A stretch of DNA of 64,000 nucleotides from Metridium senile (taxonomy: Eukaryota; Cnidaria; Anthozoa; Actiniaria; Metridiidae), in assembly GCA_949775045.1 (NCBI GenBank), contig OX459097.1:13416210-13480209 (forward strand), given 5' to 3'. Every line of letters starts with the position of its first letter. Position 1 is the stretch's first letter. Shown piece by piece: positions 62,301 through 64,000 of this stretch. The translations under genes were made by a program, and so were the position numbers. Below the pieces are notes generated by a model that was not told the DNA's origin, made no database searches, and worked only from the letters and a program-made list of their open reading frames with translations.

Positions 62301-63874
62301 ATAACGATATACAATGATATATAAACGATATATAATATTAACAATAACGACATATATGTATATAATGATAACTATATATAATGATAACGATATACAATGA
62401 TATGCAATGATAACGATATGTAATGATAACGATATGTAATGATAACGATATGTAATGATAGGGGGTGTCCCAATTGAAAATGAAAGGCTCTTGTGGTGTT
62501 AGGGGGTGTAATCATGCAAGAGCAGAGAACAGAGATTCTAGAACAGTATATTGTCGTTACAAAGGGGGACTCCCTGGAACCGTTTGATCTCCCCCTGTAT
62601 CTTCCCCTTACTGATACTAAAACAATACTCTAATATGCTGCAGATACATCAAGGAAGACCATTTACCACACTGCGTCAACAGTACAGTATCCAGCGGTCT
62701 TGCTAGTCTGCCTTTAATGTACGTCTACACTAACAGTGTCAAGAACACATCCTGGCCAACAGACCCCAACCTACCCCTGAAAGGTGGAAAATTGGACGGC
62801 AAGAAAGCTTATGAGGCAATCCTCCCGTTCTTTACCACTAACGATGACACGCCCATGCAGGTGCATAAACTAGGGTATGAAATGCTGGCCAAGCTATATC
62901 CACAGGTAAAGCAAAACATACACGTGTATATGGGTGACCCACACTCACTAGTTAACTATTGAAGAAATAGAAAACGAGGCAGCGTGCTCTATCGTGTTAT
63001 ATATAAAGCGCGCGAGAACTTTAAGATGAGAGAAGCGTTTCTTGAATCTTCTTAAAATTCCCAAGTGCTCTATTTCTTTTATAAAATATTCAGTAGTTAA
63101 AACTTAACGACTGTTGATTTATAGAGAACGTTCCTCACCCAATCATAACGCGCGATTTATAATATACACTTAATGACTGGTCCCGAGGGAAACAGTTAGT
63201 TTTGTTTCCCGAGAATCTCAGTGTTTCACGAGGCTCCGGCCGAGGGAAACATTGAGATTCGAGCGAAACAAAACTAACTGGTTTCCCGAGGGATCAGTCA
63301 TTAAGGGTTTTGTTATATAGCTAATTAATCATTTTAGACAAGTAAATTAAGAAAATTTGAATTATTATTCAATGCGCTGGGCACTTGTATCCTGGTCGGG
63401 ATACAGTTAGATTTAACTAATATCACGTGAGCATCTATTAACCAATGAGAATGCTCGTTATATAGTCAAAATGATTAGCTATATAACAACAAATATTGTA
63501 TAATTTAGCACACAACAAAACACGGAAAAAAAACCTTGAGGCATGACAGAGAGCAACATGCACATGAAAACAAACTTTGTTCACTTGTCGCCTGCCCCGC
63601 CGAACCAGGTCTCCCATGATATCTTATATAGAGGTGTTTATTTCAGGCTGTACAAGTTGCAAAAGAAGTAACAAACATTACCAATGAAACTGAAGCTATC
63701 AAAGTGTTTCGAGCCAAGCTTAGTTCTAGAGATATGTTTTTCAATAAAGACCCTATACCAGACAATGAAATGGGTGACGAGGCGTTTAGTAGGTGCAGTA
63801 ATATAGAAGATGCCAAGAAGAATTGCCCTAAACGATGGGAAGCCATACAAGAATGGTTTAAGGAAGCTAGAATG
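48282..63874 (+). CDS. Gene D: DUF885-family membrane protein, tandem copy of C (exons 1-4; continues past right edge)
   Basis: Exons 48282-49122, 61589-61760, 62644-62905, 63647-63874, identical in length to the corresponding exons of gene C apart from the first 21 nt of exon 1. Start is the ATG at 48282 (MTLKSEELTEEKEVMFSKPK). By hand count the exon-1 proteins of C and D differ at about 19 of 280 residues, and no stop or frameshift is visible, so both copies look functional. The anchor segment, the FGQPYDVNFYAGDWMLGPD stretch and the HKLGYEMLAKLYPQ segment are all present. Exons 5-7, including the HExxPGHH motif, must lie beyond 64000. Intron 1 (49123-61588) has swollen to about 12.5 kb by insertion of a Mutator-like element, a foldback element and smaller repeats; the same intron in C is 3.6 kb. 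Confidence 0.85.
49140..49530. repeat. Inverted duplication of gene D intron 1 sequence
   Basis: ATCAATATCATAGACATATA, CTTATCGCTTCAGTCAATCC and GTCATTCTAAACAATATAAA in the first arm reappear reverse-complemented at 49395-49527. Gene C has one arm only (about 32830-32955). The loop holds a GCATGCCCCTAGGGGGCACG palindrome. Confidence 0.85.
49723..49945. mobile_element. Hairpin MITE
   Basis: CCTAACCAAACAATAGCGGT, ACTGTATTAG and CGCAGCTTTCGACTGGTGAT on the left pair with ATCACCACCAGTCGAAAGCT and GCGGT-complement blocks on the right. Confidence 0.9.
49984..51627. mobile_element. 1.64-kb foldback element with minisatellite arms and a zinc-ribbon gene fragment in both arms
   Basis: Outer ends ACTACGGTGGCCCATATACG and CGTATATGGTCCACCGTAC are inverted. 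Arms continue through AAGTATGTTATAAATGAATA and a ~40-bp minisatellite (GTACACGAATATATTTTCTC, 11 units left, 4-5 right) to facing copies of ASMFCYSCGVLTQ...LLRYYFQKGFS. The left arm also has FAFCPSCGQN, giving a CxxC...CxxC ribbon; the right arm adds LAKYHDTEMSL. These resemble the N-terminus that precedes integrase domains in some cnidarian DNA transposons, as I recall; no integrase core is present. Confidence 0.75.
51660..52251. other. Intron 1 of gene D, AT-rich, left flank of the MULE
   Basis: Includes clustered ATTGATCAAAATTGAT repeats around 51860-52000. No coding signature. Confidence 0.5.
52252..52487 (+). repeat. Left terminal inverted repeat of the MULE
   Basis: Pairs with 59085-59352 in reverse complement. 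It starts CTGGACTCATGGACG, then a short tandem array of the 7-8 bp unit ATGGACG(A/T), then a shared stretch through CCCAATTTTTCGTGACACAC and CTTGTGAGCA. The left copy has about 20 nt extra near 52345-52365, and homology ends near the palindrome TTATCACGATAA. Confidence 0.85.
52912..53119. mobile_element. Hairpin MITE inside the MULE
   Basis: ACCTACTTGCAGTAAGGTTG and TCATACAAAAATATAACATT on the left pair with AATGTTCTATTTTTGTATGA and CAACCTTATTGCAAGTAGGT on the right. It lies downstream of the transposase stop. Confidence 0.9.
53587..58963 (-). CDS. MULE-type transposase with SWIM zinc finger (7 exons, ~1090 aa)
   Basis: Minus-strand exons: 58963-58933, 58810-58762, 58040-57954, 57591-57523, 57441-57372, 56762-56704, 56494-53587. 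All have AG/GT borders and consistent phase, totalling 3273 nt with stop. The short 5' exons encode a serine/acidic, low-complexity N-terminus. The long last exon (969 codons) carries the transposase core: VLGVDATFEL (Asp about 440), AVGTDGELNLANS (Asp about 508), the LRCDLH C-x2-H spacer motif (about 529-532) and NASESMNKIL (Glu about 636), fitting the DDE triad of MULE transposases. A SWIM-type finger C-x3-C-x8-C-x-H follows (about 824-839). The C-terminus has a CHGCGQPI motif and FHANLSCIRTKH, a small Cys/His domain of unknown role. No stop or frameshift interrupts the catalytic exon. The acceptor of exon 3 (AAG at 58041) is the least certain junction. Confidence 0.8.
56808..56925. mobile_element. 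Hairpin element in a MULE intron
   Basis: GGAGATACGAATTTTATCTT pairs with AAGATAAAATTCGTATCTCC around TGATATCTCACGAGTTAGCG. Sits between transposase exons 5 and 6. Confidence 0.85.
58255..58570. mobile_element. Foldback element in a MULE intron
   Basis: TACACCTAATCCAAATAACG and GTCCGCCGCACAGTCCTCGC pair with GCGAGGACTGTGCGGCGGAC and TTTGGATTAGGTGTA. Lies between transposase exons 2 and 3. Confidence 0.85.
59085..59352 (-). repeat. Right terminal inverted repeat of the MULE
   Basis: Reverse-complement partner of 52252-52487, ending ...CCATGAGTCCAG. It holds one or two more copies of the ATGGACG-type unit than the left repeat. The first coding exon of the transposase starts 122 bp inward (58963), so this repeat probably supplies the promoter. 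Confidence 0.85.
59353..59385. repeat. (TAA)n microsatellite at the right MULE border
   Basis: About ten TAA units start at the base after the right terminal repeat. Confidence 0.9.
59386..59795. repeat. ~88-bp minisatellite, four units
   Basis: Units contain AAACAAACTAAAAATCTTTT and ACTTCATCACTGTTATTTCA; intron 1 of gene D. Confidence 0.9.
60345..60490. repeat. ~20-bp minisatellite GGGATATATACGGGATTAT
   Basis: About eight units alternating GGGATATATACGGGAT and GGGATATATATGGAAT; intron 1 of gene D. Confidence 0.9.
60945..60972. repeat. Poly-C run (about 25 nt)
   Basis: Uninterrupted C run. Other long C or G runs: 12499-12517, 27010-27028, 61503-61520, 61790-61807 and 11208-11240. Confidence 0.95.
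61130..61548. mobile_element. Inverted-repeat insertion with Penelope-like 3' sequence before exon 2 of gene D
   Basis: Left TTCTCTACTTTCACATAATC and ATAATGCCTTCTGTTTT pair with AAAACAGAAGGCATTATGGT and GTAAAAGTAGAGAA on the right. Inside, GTTTCGACAACCTG and CAGGTTGTCGAAAC face each other. Gene C lacks the insert: its intron reads directly into ATTGTAAAAGTAGAGAATAG. Confidence 0.65.
61995..62460. repeat. AT-rich minisatellite in intron 2 of gene D
   Basis: Units of TATATAATGATAACGATATA with ATTAACAATAACGATATATA; homologous in position to 36825-37410 of gene C but with a different dominant unit. Confidence 0.9.
63160..63310. mobile_element. Hairpin MITE in intron 3 of gene D
   Basis: AATGACTGGTCCCGAGGGAA and CAGTTAGTTTTGTTTC pair with AAACAAAACTAACTGG and TCCCGAGGGATCAGTCATTA. 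Absent from the same intron of gene C. Confidence 0.85.
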
Positions 63875-63910
63875 GTAAGAGAGTGTATAATAGTGGTAAA
63901 ATAGAAGTGT

Positions 63911-63965
63911 AGCCTGCGTCACATCCAAATTTTTTCTCGAGAAAAAGTGTGGATGTGATGTGGGC
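63911..63965. repeat. Hairpin GCCTGCGTCACATCC after exon 4 of gene D
   Basis: TAGCCTGCGTCACATCCAAA pairs with GTGGATGTGATGTGGGCTA. The same hairpin is at 38887-38942 after exon 4 of gene C, so it predates the gene duplication. Confidence 0.75.
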
Positions 63966-64000
63966 TAGGGAAAAGATGCGTATATACTAAACAGGCCAAA

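Overview
The window is eukaryotic nuclear DNA from an invertebrate animal: AT-rich, with genes split by many introns, GT/AG splice signals on every exon I joined, and introns crowded with small foldback transposons, minisatellites and retrotransposon tails. The repeat families (hairpins starting near 'CTCGTTCCCAGGG' and 'AGCCTGCGTAGC'), the DUF885 membrane-protein family and the Penelope-like and LINE fragments suggest a cnidarian, most likely an anthozoan (coral or sea anemone). That taxonomic call is inference. All gene models below were built by hand from splice phase and homology to remembered families, without transcripts.

Layout. (1) 0.8-29.2 kb, minus strand: two tandem paralogous genes for MFS transporters of the SLC18B1 (vesicular polyamine transporter-like) type. 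Gene A (812-10659) has its first eight exons here and runs off the left edge. Gene B (13731-29233) is complete, with 16 exons and about 481 aa. Exons 2-8 have the same lengths in A and B except exon 7 (81 versus 72 nt). (2) 29.3-31.6 kb: a divergent intergenic stretch with hairpin repeats. (3) 31.6-42.3 kb, plus strand: gene C, complete, 7 exons, about 788 aa, a type II membrane protein of the DUF885 family with an HExxPGHH motif. (4) 42.3-47.9 kb: no gene; minisatellites, a LINE 3' end and hairpin elements. (5) 47.9-64 kb, plus strand: gene D, a close tandem copy of gene C. Its first four exons are present and the rest lies beyond the right edge. Its first intron is about 12.5 kb and holds a 1.64-kb foldback element and a complete-looking 7.1-kb Mutator-like DNA transposon (52252-59352) with long terminal inverted repeats and an intact-looking 1090-aa transposase gene on the minus strand.

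The two gene pairs are independent local duplications: transporter A/B and DUF885 C/D. Copies C and D share about 300 bp of promoter containing a TCACGTGA E-box. In copy C the ancestral start codon reads GTG, and a new in-frame ATG seven codons later probably replaces it.

The rest is repeat. It includes long trinucleotide (ATC/GAT) arrays, (TTGA)n, 66-bp, 89-bp, 42-bp and 80-bp minisatellites, roughly two dozen hairpin elements (some with 6-10 bp target duplications), LINE carboxy-terminal fragments, a Penelope-like GIY-YIG fragment split by a later insertion, and tRNA-derived SINEs. The most interesting item is the apparently intact Mutator-like element.
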